DNA from: Scleroderma bovista
Taxonomy: Eukaryota > Basidiomycota > Agaricomycetes > Boletales > Sclerodermataceae
Assembly: GCA_037178675.1 (NCBI GenBank)
Contig: JAYMGJ010000377.1
Location: 62,001 to 126,000 of the forward strand
Direction: 5' to 3'
Length of the DNA stretch: 64,000 nt
Below the pieces are notes generated by a model. It saw only the letters and a program-made list of their open reading frames with translations, did not search any database and was not told where the DNA came from. The position numbers and the translations under genes are program-made. Of the stretch, positions 1 to 11,683 are shown in pieces (position 1 is the first letter of the stretch; every line of letters starts with the position of its first letter).

Positions 1-2910
1 TGCATACTAAATAGCAGAGACCAACGATATGTCAATACCGTCTGCGCAGTTACATCCTCATCATCTCAGATATCTAATAGTATATCACTAATTAGCTGAG
101 TTTCTAGCCCCACTCGGACAATAGACATGACACCTCGTTAAATGCTTATCAACGACCCTGGTGCGCCATACATGTCTCCGAGGACATTGCGGACCGGGCG
201 TCAAGTTAGACTTGGAGAGTACAGCCACTCGTCCCTCCTGGGGCTGGTTTGCCGAACGGGAAGCGAATATGCGGGTCAACGTTGCGTCAGTATATAGTAG
301 GAAAGGATGGGTTTTGAAAAGAATACTTTTCAAACAAGCAGACTGTTGTGACCCAAGGAGCCAAACTGACGGGACGGCGAAACCGCACCGATGCACATAT
401 ATGAACAAAATATGAGATGAGTCGTGTGCGATCATCAATATTGGTGACCTGCAGCGCAAAGTCATGAGTGGGAACAATAAATTTTTGTCAAGCTAACCAG
501 TGATAGTGGTTCATTGGCATCGTGCAAGCAACATGCATCGTAGAGTAGTCCAATTCCTTTTATTCGTTGTTAAGGCAGTCAGTTACAATATACATATTTC
601 GAACATTGCAAGCACAGGGGTAGGAACGCACCATATACCCAAGATCCACCAAGATGATACTAAATAAGTCGCGCTGTCGACGATCTGCCCAGAGCTTTTC
701 TGCAGCTGTCGTCCCTCGGGTAGCATCGTTCTAGTCAGCGGAAGTCTATTGCCGGGCCGCCGTCCGTAATGGGGCCGTGCCCACGCCTATGGAAGGCCGT
801 CACCTATTCAACTAACTGACTCAACAGGTTCAGCACCAAATGCCAGAGGAGTATACTGTATCACATGTAAGAATTTGTCGTCCCCCAGGCTCTCCCCACC
901 CTTCGCTGTTCGTGTGAGGGGTCACCTATGTACCTTGATCCTAATAATCCGTCGGGAGCGCAAGTTCGACTGAGTTTGAAAAAAAAAAATCAAACTCACA
1001 GGCGACAGGGGTCACCTGAAAGACTAGAGTGATAAGATTTACCGAACTCGACTGAGTCTTTCTTATTTAAAGGTAATGATCGCATGAAAGATGGCAGAAC
1101 CATGATGGTTGGGAGCTTGCTCTGGCTGTTCGGAAAACTTCCACCCTCCACGGTCCACGTTTACGTTGGCGTCAGAGCTTCATCGAAGTCGGTGGAAATC
1201 ATTACCATAGGTCGTTATTTGGATTGGGACATGAGAAACCAGAGTATGGTTATGCGCCTATGGCACCCTGAACGCAGAGAAAGTCAAGACGCTGGCTTCT
1301 GGATACCCTCAGAGGAAACAATGGATGTGATGGTGAAGGGATGTTTGTTCCTCGATTAAGCTTCACGTATCAGTCTTATATGTCGTCCGAGGCCCGCTAC
1401 AGATCTGGGTCAGACTTTCTGTCCACTTAACCGTTATGCCAGAAAGCCGAAGTACTGAGCAATTAGTACTCAGTACATATACTGAAAACCCGGGCTCAGG
1501 TAACTTGCCAGCGTGCTTGGGACAATAGCACTTATGAAGAAGTGTATCCATCGTCATGCGTGCTAGTTTCATCCGATCGAGGGAGTCCAAACAGTGCTCA
1601 TATGGCATGGCCACAAACGTCTTTAGTGTTCGGTGACGGTACTTTGTCCGCTTCATTTCTACTGAGTTCTGCTGGTCAAAAGTCTGTTCAACGTTGTGAT
1701 CAGGAATTGGACTATGTACCTACGAAGAGCAACGGCTTATGCTATTTGTTGTAGATGCAGGTACTAGGAGAGATCTTTATTTTGGTGGCGCCTTCCGTGT
1801 GCAGGGATTTTCTCCTATCATGTCAGCTGCCAAATATGTCTAGGGCACATTGACCTTCGATGATGCCATCACGAGTCCCTTCCTTCGATTTCTAGTGCGA
1901 TTGCATCAGGGGTGAGTGGAAATGAGAAGACAGACATGTCATGATGGATAGATAGCGTTACGATGACCCCACTCTTGTAGCCCCTTGCTCCGCCGATGCT
2001 CGATGACACTAGTACTTCTATGAACTTTCGTGCTGCGTGCGACCCTTGGCTCTGTCGTTGGCAACAGCGGAAGCGGTTGTCTATCACGTAGGAATCGTCG
2101 CACGCGTTGCGTTCTTTGTTGCGGGCCTGAAGCATTTCGAACAACTTGCAAAACGTGATTAAAGCCACGCGCGAAATATCCGGGTGTCTCGCTCCCGTGG
2201 GTATGTAATTGATGGCCAGACCACTTCCAAGTTCGAACACGCGTTGAACTGAGGTAGTTAACATTTCCCATACCCCGTCTCCGGGTTGGACCGTCGAGGG
2301 CCATCTTATACACCCTAGTGAAGTTAACCTCGCTCGATTGGACAGTCGGGCCGGTCTCGAAAATGAGCTGAGGTCGCTTGTCGTGCCAAAAATTAAAACG
2401 CTTCCTTATTGGGTTTGCAACGATGAGGGTGTCACGGACTTGAAACTGAGTTGTTCAGGGTGGAGCAGTTTTTTTCTGCTGCGCTCTCCATTTTTGATCG
2501 TTGAACGGTCGTGGGATCGCACTTGAGTCCCGTCGACGATAAGGACGTCCCATTGAGAGTGCGCGGTTACGTGAGCGGCGTCTAATCTCAGGTCCGCCTG
2601 AATTGATCCTCCCCCTCGCTCCCACTGCAGACCTCTCTATGTTCCGACTGGAGAGGGTGGGCGTCCCGTGGGATCTGTGCTGGGTCGTCGCTCACGGGAC
2701 CGGCGGAAGACGCTGAACCGCAGACTCGGGGCTGGCGCGCAAAAAAAAATGACATGGCACCGGCTAACGAGTTACGGGGGCATATTATTGAATCATAATT
2801 GGATGTCGACACAGGCTGTCTTCGCTCCTCCTTCATATTCTGCAGACGGGGTCTGTGGGCGCACCCGCCCTCCCGTCTCCCGCGTCGATCCTCGTCCCCG
2901 CGCCGCTCAT
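1..2910. other. Intergenic, no supported gene
   Basis: I see no conserved domain here. The open frames are short and overlap on both strands. A 91-codon frame at 1084-1359 follows an AT-rich stretch but matches nothing I recognise. A short inverted repeat (gagtttga / tcaaactc around an A run) lies near 975-1000, and the words ggggtcacct and tcgactgagt each occur twice between 915 and 1060. Confidence 0.5.
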
Positions 2911-4867
2911 ATGCCTTACGTCGATATACCCTCCAGGGGGGACTATGTCTCCCTCTGGTACAGGACCAACTCCGTCTACGGCAACGTCGGCAGCTTCGAT
3001 CAGTCCAAACCCACCATCGTCATGCTCCATCCCCTCTTCCTCGACTCCTCCTGGCTGCACAGACACTTCGACGACCCCCGCCTCGGTACCCAGTACAACC
3101 TCATCGCCTTCGACCAGCGCACCATGGGTCGCTCCCGTTGTCGACCCAGCGACCTCCACGACTGCTATGTCGATGCAGCCGATATTGCCCTCGCCATGCA
3201 GGTCTGTTCTCTCACCTCGATCCTTCGCTTTTCCTGATATATACATCAAAAGGCGCTCTTCTTACCTGCCTGTCACTTCCTTGCCTTTGAATGCATCTCT
3301 GTCAACGCTGTCCTGAGACTCACAGTCCTGTCTGTACTCTTTTTTTTTTGAACCCACGGGTCCTCCGTACTCACCGTTTGCATAGATGGCCAGAGCTTGT
3401 CCTCTCCCTCACCTTGTGCAATGTCCCACCACCCACAGAGTGTGTATCGCCATCTCCCATCAGCGATCCTCATCCTTATCCAGGTTTCAATAGGCTCAAG
3501 TGGGTGTTCAATGCCTACGACGAACTTCTTCAACTTTGGTGTTATGCATGCGATCTCGACGCCTTCGAACTCGGTGCCAGCGAGGTCGTCACTTTCATGA
3601 CTGGTGAGGTGCGTCACACATATCCCGCATTAGAAGCATCCCGTGCTGAATAGGCTTCCATTCCAGACGTCGAATACAGATCTTCAGGACGACGTACGTG
3701 AATCAGGCACAGGCTCCATGTCATCTGCTAAAGACAGTCCTCTAGTTGATCGCCTACTGGGAAGCTTGGACCCCTCCCACGAAACGGCTACGAATCGTGG
3801 AGCTTGTCAACATCATGATGAACGTAAGTGCCCGGATGCGATTGGTCCTCTGTTGCTCATGTCTGCACAGCGAACCCCTCTCACTTCGAAAGAGCTGGCG
3901 TGTATAAAAGTTCCCGTGCTCATAATACAGGTGCATACGCCCTTCGCACTACCTTCCGTGTCGTGTTGACGTTTTGTAGAATGAGCAGAGTACTGTCGCC
4001 CCTCTGAAACACGCCGAAAAACTCGTCACTCAGCTAATCAATGCTGAGGGTGGTGCACGTCTCTATGTCATAAAAGGTGCGTTCCAATGGCTGCACCGTG
4101 CGTTAACCTGACTTGCCTCTCTCTAGGCGCAAAGGCATGCATGTCCATCATACCTGGAAGCGCGTCCTTGGTCAACCAAGTCTTTTCCAAGTTCCTTGCT
4201 ACACTTCCAAAGGCACGCTCGGACCTGGTGCCACCCAAGGTTCCAGTACTGGAACGCACTAAAACGGCATTACGGACCCTTGCCGATCTTGTCGGCGACC
4301 CAAACTATGCTGTCAGGGACCCTCATTCGACCCTCTCTTTCTCATGCATATCACCTGAAGTCGCCCAAAGCCAGCTTGACAACCTCAAATTCTATTGGAA
4401 AGATATCGACAAAGCATTCTGCCCCCTGGGAAGAGACGGTCGGCCGATGCGAAAGTCGTTGGCTTTTTTTTTCATTCACTTTGCCGACGGCTCATGTGGG
4501 TGCTCTCTATTAGGTATTCAGAACGGAAGCAATCTCATTGGTTCCACGGCGATCATCGTGGCATGAGCCAAGTTGGTGCGTGGTCTCCTCCGTCCAGGCT
4601 CACCGTCGACGTCCCTTATCACTGTTCCCAGATAATGCGGAGGTACTACAAACACAGAAGAACCAAAGGTCGCAGTCACCAGAACGCGCCGTCTCGGGAC
4701 AACTGACTGCAAACGGGAACGAGTGTGTCACAGAAGATATCGCACAAGATGGCCGAATGCGGAGAACGACGTTCAATACGAGCTCGGTCGAAAAACAGGT
4801 CGTCAAAGGCTCCATAAACAAGGTTGTCACACAGAGCGCGGGGCTCAAAGTCAACAACCTCAAGTGA
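2911..4867 (+). CDS. Alpha/beta-hydrolase-fold protein, probably lacking the usual catalytic serine
   Basis: Ten exons join into a 492-residue frame: 2911-3201, 3253-3329, 3386-3608, 3667-3693, 3746-3823, 3871-3930, 3980-4076, 4127-4454, 4514-4575, 4632-4867. The fold is recognisable from the oxyanion strand (TIVMLHPLFLDSSWLH, about residues 36-51), the FDQRTMGRS strand and the helix LRLTVLWPELV. Where the nucleophile elbow GxSxG should lie (residues about 108-113) the sequence reads AFECIS, so the serine position is Glu with a Cys beside it. The C-terminal quarter is a polar, low-complexity tail. I chose the ATG at 2911 because homology begins there; an in-frame upstream ATG at 2668 would add 81 residues without hydrolase character. 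Substrate unknown. It may be a non-enzymatic member of the fold. Confidence 0.8.
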
Positions 4868-5284
4868 GCCGACCACACTCGCTTCTCTCCATTCTGCTTC
4901 CCTGCCAAGCCGATTCTTGCTCCTTATACACCTGCCCGCTCATGGGATGCGTAATTATTCGATTTTCGGAACCTCATTGTAGACTAACCGTACCTATCTT
5001 GACGATAGTCATGTGTACTATTTATCTCTTATTTTGCCCTGAAGGGGACCACTCCCTTCCCATACATTCTAGGCCACTGCTTACTACATACCATGTCCAC
5101 CGTACACAAGGATGTATATACTCCTTGGGGATTTAGTTGTTGTCTACCTACTACCATTTGCACTGCAGAACGAAACCGGGGAAAGATATGTATGTGAGAG
5201 CTGTAACACCACATCCACATTGTAGAAATGTCAAAAATTGTCCATCATCATCATTGTAGCAGGGGTTGTTTTCAATCCGATGTT
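4868..5284. other. Convergent intergenic spacer
   Basis: This is the space between the 3' ends of the hydrolase and UXS1. I see only untranslated-region-like sequence and no feature. Confidence 0.5.
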
Positions 5285-7082
5285 TTAGATACTTCCCTCA
5301 GCCATCTTGGCTTTGTAGTACCTGACCATCTCTTCAAGGCCCATCCGGACAGTCCAGCGTGGCTGCCACGCCAACGACTCCTTCGCCCTCGTCGTATCGG
5401 GGCGCCTGCGCTGCGGGTCGTCAATGGGTATGGGCTTGTACACGATCTGGACGCGCCGCTCAAGCGCGACGCCGTCCTCCCGCTGGACCTTCTCCACGAT
5501 CTCCCGCACAAGCTCTGCAAACTCGCCGATCGTGAACTCGTCGCCGTTACCGATGTTGACGGGGCGCGTCTCGGACGAGTTCATGAGCGCGATCAGGCCG
5601 TCGATAAGGTCGTGGATGTACTGGAACGACCGGGTCTGTTTGCCGTCGCCGTACACGGTGAGGTCTTCGCCGCGCAGGGCCTGCACGATGAAATTGGACA
5701 CGACGCGGCCGTCGTGCGGGTTCACTGTGTGTCCAATGTGCGTCACGTGAGAACAACGACGGGTTAGATGTGGCACAAAAAAGGGCACGCACTGCGTGGA
5801 CCTGGGGGATGTCAGGAACAGGGGCTCGAGAGAACAGGGGGGGAAAAGCGTACCGTAGGTGTTGAAGATGCGTGCGACGCGGACGTCGACGCTGTCTTGG
5901 CGGTGGTACCCGTAGGTCAGGGTTTCTGCGACCCGCTTGCCCTCGTCGTAGCAGGCACGAGGGCCGATTGGGTTGACGTGACCCCAACTAGCGAACATCG
6001 GAGTGTGCGCAACGTGGGAGTGGGAGATGTACTTACTAGTCTTCGTGTTGGGGGTGGACCTCGGGGTCGCCGTATACCTCTGAAAACAAACGCAGCCGTG
6101 TTAGGTGGGTAGGGAGTGGATACAGCACAGCGGATGCGGACGCACCGGAAGTACTGGTGATCAAGAAGCGGGCCTTTGTTCGCTTCGCCAGCCCAAGCAT
6201 GTTGAGCGTGCCCATGAAGGAAGTCTTGACGGTATGGATGGCATTGAACTGATAATGGGGCGGCGAAGCCGGGCACGCGAGATGGTAAATCTCTGATTTG
6301 AAAAACAAAAAGCTTCCTAGTAAGTATGCCGAAACGAGAAGAAGCGAAAGAAAGGGGAAGGCAACACGCACGATCGCACTCGATCATGAACGGCTCGACG
6401 ACGTCATGGCGGACCATCTCGAAGTTGGGGTGTCCGACCCAGTGGCCGATGGTGGTCTTGGAGCCGGTGAAGAAGTTGTCCAGCACGGTCACGTCGTGTC
6501 CGAGGAGCATGAGCCGGTCGACGAGGTGCGAGCCGACAAACCCCGCACCACCGGTGATGAGGATGCGTTTCCTCTCCGAGGGCGGGAGCAGCTTCACGGG
6601 GGGGAAACGGGTCAGGGTGGTGTATGAGATCGACTTGGTCTCGGGGTGGTAAATGGATTTCGACTGGTAGGCGTTCAGACCCTGCGTGAAGCGCGCGTGG
6701 TCCGCGAGCTCATTGGTGTCGACGTCGTCGACCTGCTCGACGGGGGCAGAGAGGACATAGTGCGATCGCAGGTAGAGCGAGCGCAGGAGGTCGATAGGGA
6801 CTTCGCTGTCGAAGCCGAATCGTTGGAAACCGACGGTTTTGATTTCCTCGCCGTTCTTGTCGAGCGTCTTGATCTGTGAAAAAGGCGACGGTTAGATCGA
6901 GGACGCAAGGAACAGAGACTAAGCGAGTACAAGTTCTGCGGGGAGTAACTGGGACATGGCGGGGATGACCACAGCGTTGGAAAGGAGATAAAGTAGCGAC
7001 GCGTAGGTCCAAGGGTAGATAATATACGAGCACAGCGAGGGGAAAGTAAACTCACAGGGTCGACTTTTGTTGATGCAGCCAT
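5285..7082 (-). CDS. UXS1: UDP-glucuronate decarboxylase (UDP-xylose synthase)
   Basis: It converts UDP-glucuronate to UDP-xylose with bound NAD+, giving the xylose donor for glycans. Seven exons (7056-7082, 6372-6873, 6146-6292, 6037-6079, 5854-5987, 5793-5801, 5285-5724) give a 433-residue protein. The NAD motif GGAGFVGSH, the catalytic TSTSEVYG serine, the YDEGK Tyr-Lys pair and the long [20 protein letters not shown] segment are typical of extended short-chain dehydrogenases of the UXS type. About 120 residues precede the Rossmann fold, and I see no clear membrane anchor in them. The 9-nt exon 5793-5801 is needed to build the conserved GPRM. The gene is divergent from ENP1, with 112 bp between the two ATGs, and convergent with the upstream hydrolase. 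Confidence 0.96.
5793..5801 (-). other. UXS1: 9-nt microexon of UXS1
   Basis: On the coding strand the nine bases gtccacgca are preceded by a C-rich tract ending in cag and followed by gtgcgtgcc, a good donor. Read in phase between exon 5854-5987 and exon 5285-5724 they supply Gly-Pro-Arg and the first base of Met, restoring NTYGPRMNPHDGR, the usual UXS sequence. The flanking introns are 52 nt (5802-5853) and 68 nt (5725-5792). Direct joining of the two larger exons would keep the frame but lose three residues. Confidence 0.85.
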
Positions 7083-7194
7083 TTCCAGGGAGATAGAAGA
7101 GTTGGCTGACACAGGACATCGCAGCAGGACACCGGACACCCCCACCCCAATATATCCTCACCGGAAAAATATTAGTCTCGCTATCTTTCCACCG
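7083..7194. promoter_or_regulatory. Shared divergent promoter of UXS1 and ENP1
   Basis: Only 112 bp separate the two start codons, so both promoters and 5' leaders must overlap. The spacer contains CA-rich and CCCCACCCC-type stretches and a weak AT-rich patch (aatatat), with no clear TATA box at a fixed distance. Confidence 0.55.
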
Positions 7195-8936
7195 ATGCCT
7201 AAAGCACACAAGTCGACGAAGCCGAGACACGACCCCCTCCTCGCCCAGATCAATGAGGACGAGCTCGTTGAAAAATACGGGCGCGTCTCGCAGCCAGGCA
7301 AGCGCCAGAAGGCACGCAAGAGCACCGGCGCAGAAGACGAAACCGGCGAGGTACTAGTCATAGATGATTGGCTCTCACGGATCAGGTAGCTGAAAGGTGC
7401 TCTCTAGCCGATCCTCGACCCCAAGACATCGCAAAAGATATTCGAGCTTGCGCGTGATCAACAGGAAGAGCTGGATGTCCCGGACGATCAGGACGAAGAC
7501 GCAGACGTGGATGTAGATCCTGCTGCAAGACTGCAGCACCGATCACGGATAGACGATGCCATGTTGGAGGAGAGCGAGGACGAGGAAGACACGGAAGGCA
7601 TGAGTGATGTTGACAATGCTCAAGAGATGTTTGTACGTCATGTCGACGCCTTGTGCGCAAGATCTTATGCGTTACCCAGCAATTGGATTCTGGGGACATC
7701 CAGACACTGGATACCCTTCTTCCCGCCAATACTGGCGAACGACGAACATTGGCAGATGTAATATTCTCAAAACTAAACGAGGCGAAGCAGCCAGACAGCG
7801 TTGTGGTTGTACAAAAAATACACCAAGGTTTGCGATCTTCCATTCTAGCTCAATACCGTTCCGACCGTTCCGTACAGATAAGGAACGGCCAGATCCTGCT
7901 CTTGGACTCGATCCCAGGCTGGTCGAGTCGTACTCAAAGTACGTTGGAGGAAAGTACATCTCTGTACCCTTTAACGCAACATCTACCTAGATTGGCACTA
8001 TTCTTGCACGGATACAAATCCGGACCCCTTCCAAAACTCTTCAAAATCATCCCCACTCTCCCGGCATGGGCCCGCATATTGGCTTTGACGAAACCCGAAA
8101 ATTGGAGTCCTCATGCCTGTCGAGCCGCCACGAGGATCTTTGTATCGACGATGAAGCCCCCACAAGCTCAGTTGTTCCTATCTGTTGTCTTGCTCGACGC
8201 AATACGCGAAGACATACAGAACAACAAAAAACTCAATGTACAGTACTACGAAGCACTGAAGCGTGCGTTGTATAAGCCAGGTGCCTTCTTCAAAGGCATT
8301 GTATTCCCTATGCTCGAGGTAGATCCTTCATATCCACGTTTAATGTCTGTGCACTCACTGAATATCTTCCAGAGTGGGTGTACCCTCAAAGAGGCAACCA
8401 TTGTAGCATCTATCATTGCAAAAAAGAAGGTTCCTGTCCTACACTCTGCTGCCGCACTATTACGGATAGCCCAGATGGACTATGGAGGTGCGCAAACTAG
8501 CACGCCTTTTTGGTTACATACCTGACTCTTAGTAAATAGGACCCAATTCATTATTCATGCGAGTGCTCATCGACAAGAAATACCAACTACCTTACAAAGT
8601 CGTCGACGCACTCGTATTCCACTTCATCCGACTATCGAACACGTACAAAGCCCGTACACGTGGTGACAGTGAAAAACTTCCAGTCCTTTGGCACCAAAGT
8701 CTTCTTGCTTTCTGTCAGAGGTATGCCTATTCGTATGGTTCCACCCTCTGGATCAAGCACTGACGCGTCACAGGTACGCACCCGATCTGACACCAGACCA
8801 AAAGGATGCCCTGCTGGACGTCGTCCGGGTCAACCCTCATCCACAGATTGGCCCGGAAGTACGGAGAGAGTTGATCGACTCTGTGGCTAGGGGCGAACCT
8901 CGACCTGACGCTATTGAGGATGTGGAGATGTCATGA
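7195..8936 (+). CDS. ENP1: Bystin, 40S ribosome biogenesis factor
   Basis: It is needed for pre-18S rRNA processing and for nuclear maturation and export of the 40S precursor. Eight exons (7195-7350, 7408-7632, 7680-7827, 7878-7938, 7991-8318, 8373-8487, 8540-8720, 8774-8936) give 458 residues, the normal bystin length. The N-terminal third is charged and acidic ([13 protein letters not shown]). The bystin domain follows, with [46 protein letters not shown] and the C-terminal [17 protein letters not shown]. The start is the first ATG of the conserved MPKAHK segment; an in-frame upstream ATG at 7102 lies inside the shared promoter. Confidence 0.97.
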
Positions 8937-9916
8937 CATCACGTCTATTGCACTTGGCTAGGTAGTATCTTTCAAAGATCTGTGATTATCAAAGCTCCTG
9001 CTAGTGAGCTGCATATCGGGTCGCATAGGAGACACCCGATGGTAAGTTCATAAGACTTGACAGTTCAAGAAGTGGAGGTCGAGGGTTTTTAGGGTTTCAG
9101 GGGGCCCGTCAAACATTGCTACCGTTCAGATCGAATTCTGCCAAGTCGATGACAGCTAAGATTGCCTCGCCTTGCCTCGAGGGATCCAACTTGTTGTCTC
9201 GCTTCTTGAGTTCCCATCGTCGCAGGAACATACTACATATCGCTGTCTCTCATGTGGCGATCGTTCGTGGTGAATTGCTGAGCGTCGAGTTCTGTTATCA
9301 CAGGCGCTCAGAGCATGCTATCATATCTCGGCATAGACTAGCGGGCGCAGTTGTCAATGGCAGGTTGGTGGCAAGCGAATAATCATCCGGCCTTCTATAG
9401 CCTTGCCACATAATATTCTTTCGCTTCGAGGTAGTTTATTTTATTAACAGCAAGTGCTTTACATGGGATTTGTGCGAGGCTTGGTGTGATCCGGAGTTTA
9501 CCCAGTGGATGCATAATGTGCAATAACCCTTCTTGCAGCATCGACTAGGAAAAACAATTCTCGCCGGGGGTTGAGCTAAGTGGGCTGAAAGCCTGAAACT
9601 GATCCCTGCCTGTTTACAGCAGGTGCTTCTGGCTGCGGTGGTCTTCTGAAATACATTGTGCATTCAGGAAGCCAATCAGAAATCAGCACATGTAGTCATT
9701 CGCGGCATGTAGGGCTTTCGAATCAGAACTACGTCTGCGAACTAGTAACGAATTGTCAGAAACTAGAATCCGAATACCTTCGGAGATCTCAAAATCCGGT
9801 CTAGTGGTGGTCAGTGATGTGTACGTTATTCAACTTATCAGTGACTCACTTGAGTCTTGACAGTCTTGACTGCCATAAGTACAGCCTAGCGATAACTTCC
9901 TACTAGCTCGAAGCGG
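8937..9916. other. Intergenic, no supported gene
   Basis: About 1 kb between the 3' ends of ENP1 and the next hydrolase. Short overlapping frames only, and no recognisable RNA gene. Confidence 0.5.
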
Positions 9917-11093
9917 CTATAATCCCCCTTGCTGTTGGGTACGCATCCTTGATTCCACCCAATTCTCCACGGCACCTGCAACTTCGTCGGAATTTCGCTC
10001 CATAAACATCATATGACCATTTCCGCGAATCCCTTTTGTTTCCAGGCGGATATGCGTAACCTCCACCCCAGCATCCCGCAGGAACTGCACCGTACAGTGT
10101 TCATAAACCGCATGATATCCTGATTCAGATGTCACCACAAGCACTGGGACCCGAGAAAGGTGCGTTAGCTGTCGTGCTGGGTAAGGTTGTTGAATATTAG
10201 TGTAATACTCTGTCTGTTCGAGCACAACGGGCGCAAGGTCTGCGGGGGATCTTATGGCCGGATCAAAGGTAAGGGGTATGTCAGTGATGCCGTAGGCACG
10301 GGCAGGTGTCGACGCGAAGACGGCTTCTTGAAAAGGTGGCCCAATAGGTTCAATGGCAACAATGGCTCTGACGAGTTCAGGGCGTGCATCTCCCAGTATC
10401 CATCCCAGAGTGCCAGACTGTGAGTGAGTGACAAGGATGGCGGGCTGCAAGACTCGTTCAGGATGGGTGGACGACAGTCACTATAACCCACCCCAATTTT
10501 GTCCAGAAGTTCTGATCCTGCCGCCTTCATGAGTTCAGCGGCCTCGACACGAGAGACGAGGCTAGGAACGACAGATCGGTAGAAAGCATCAAAGACGGGG
10601 TCTCCTTTGGTTCCAGTACCAGGCCATTGCGTGTGGAGGGCAGCCTGTGGCCAGAGATCGTACCTGGCCGTCGCAGTGAAGCGCGACTCCATCTGATGTA
10701 TGCTTGGTGTGCTCTGGTCTCCGTCTATGCCTTTGTGCCATGGTGATCGACCGCGGCAAGGCTGATCGATGAGGTAGACCTGGTAAAATATGGGTGTACC
10801 CTTCTCGCTGCACACATATCAGGTGCTTCTACCTCGTACCCCCGAGCCAGGAAGTAGTCTGCCCATCCTGCACGTCCGTCGGGCGTGTTGAGCCAAGTCG
10901 TACCTGTCATCCCATTGCCGTGGATGAACACGATTGGGGTGCTACATGTCACATGCACGGGTGCGAGATGTTCAACGTATACCTGTCCATGGACTATTTC
11001 CGACGCTCCTACGCCAACCGACGAACGTTCCAAGCCGCCGACATAAAAGTAATTACGGGTGTGGGGAGTTCGACTCGATTTAGGTGAGTTCAT
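9917..11093 (-). CDS. Alpha/beta hydrolase, substrate unknown
   Basis: Three exons, all joined in phase 0 (10833-11093, 10492-10779, 9917-10444), give 358 residues. Visible landmarks are the oxyanion strand PIVFIHGNGMTGTTW, the strand YEVYLIDQPCRGRSPW, the nucleophile elbow VTHSQSGTLGW (Ser about residue 191), a strand PVLVVTSESG near the acid position, and the histidine segment GNGHMMFME near the C-terminus, so the triad looks complete. It has no signal peptide, which suggests an intracellular esterase or lipase-like enzyme. An in-frame upstream ATG at 11147 would add 18 residues. It faces the unknown gene at 11684-13095 in the same direction. Confidence 0.88.
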
Positions 11094-11683
11094 TGTACTA
11101 TGGGGACTCGGACGCGAGAAGTAGCGCATATATGTGTAGAACTTCAAATGCCGAATAGAAAGGAAAGCCTGGCAGGAATTTTAAGGGAAGAGGAAAGAGA
11201 CGACATATGGCACATAGCAAACAAGCTTCAAACAGAACTTAGAGCCAACATGTAAACTATTGAAACCATCAGGTCCAAACAAGCGGATGATGGTATATAT
11301 TGATGTTCTTTCATCTTGGTTGGAACAAAAAAATTTACTGCTCCATTCAATGGAGAGAGCGTAAGACTGAGGCATGACATGTGATGACCAATTACTATGG
11401 GATGAACGAAATGGTTGGCGACTGGGCATCATCATCATCGTGGTCGTTGACAGGAGGCTTGGTGATAGCTGATCGCCAACAATTGTTGAAGGTCAACGGT
11501 CACCATTAAAACGATAGGCTGCGGATTCACTCCGTTTTGGAACTATCTGGAGACTGCAAACCATGTGGAATCACCTTGATCATTTCGGAGACATCTTCTC
11601 TTCGATCAATACCCTACTTCGGTTTGACTCGTGTCATCGACAGAGGGTCAATGGAAAATGCTACATACCTACGGCAGCCCAAA
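11094..11683. other. Intergenic, no supported gene
   Basis: This is the space between the coiled-coil gene's stop and the hydrolase start on the same strand. I see nothing beyond short frames. Confidence 0.5.

Noticed and set aside
1084..1359. 91-codon open frame
   Set aside because: It has no recognisable domain, no intron structure and no neighbour context. A frame of this length is common by chance here.
5725..5853. Single 129-nt intron with a GPR deletion in UXS1
   Set aside because: The 9-nt exon inside it has good splice sites on both sides and supplies precisely the missing conserved residues, which is the simpler explanation.
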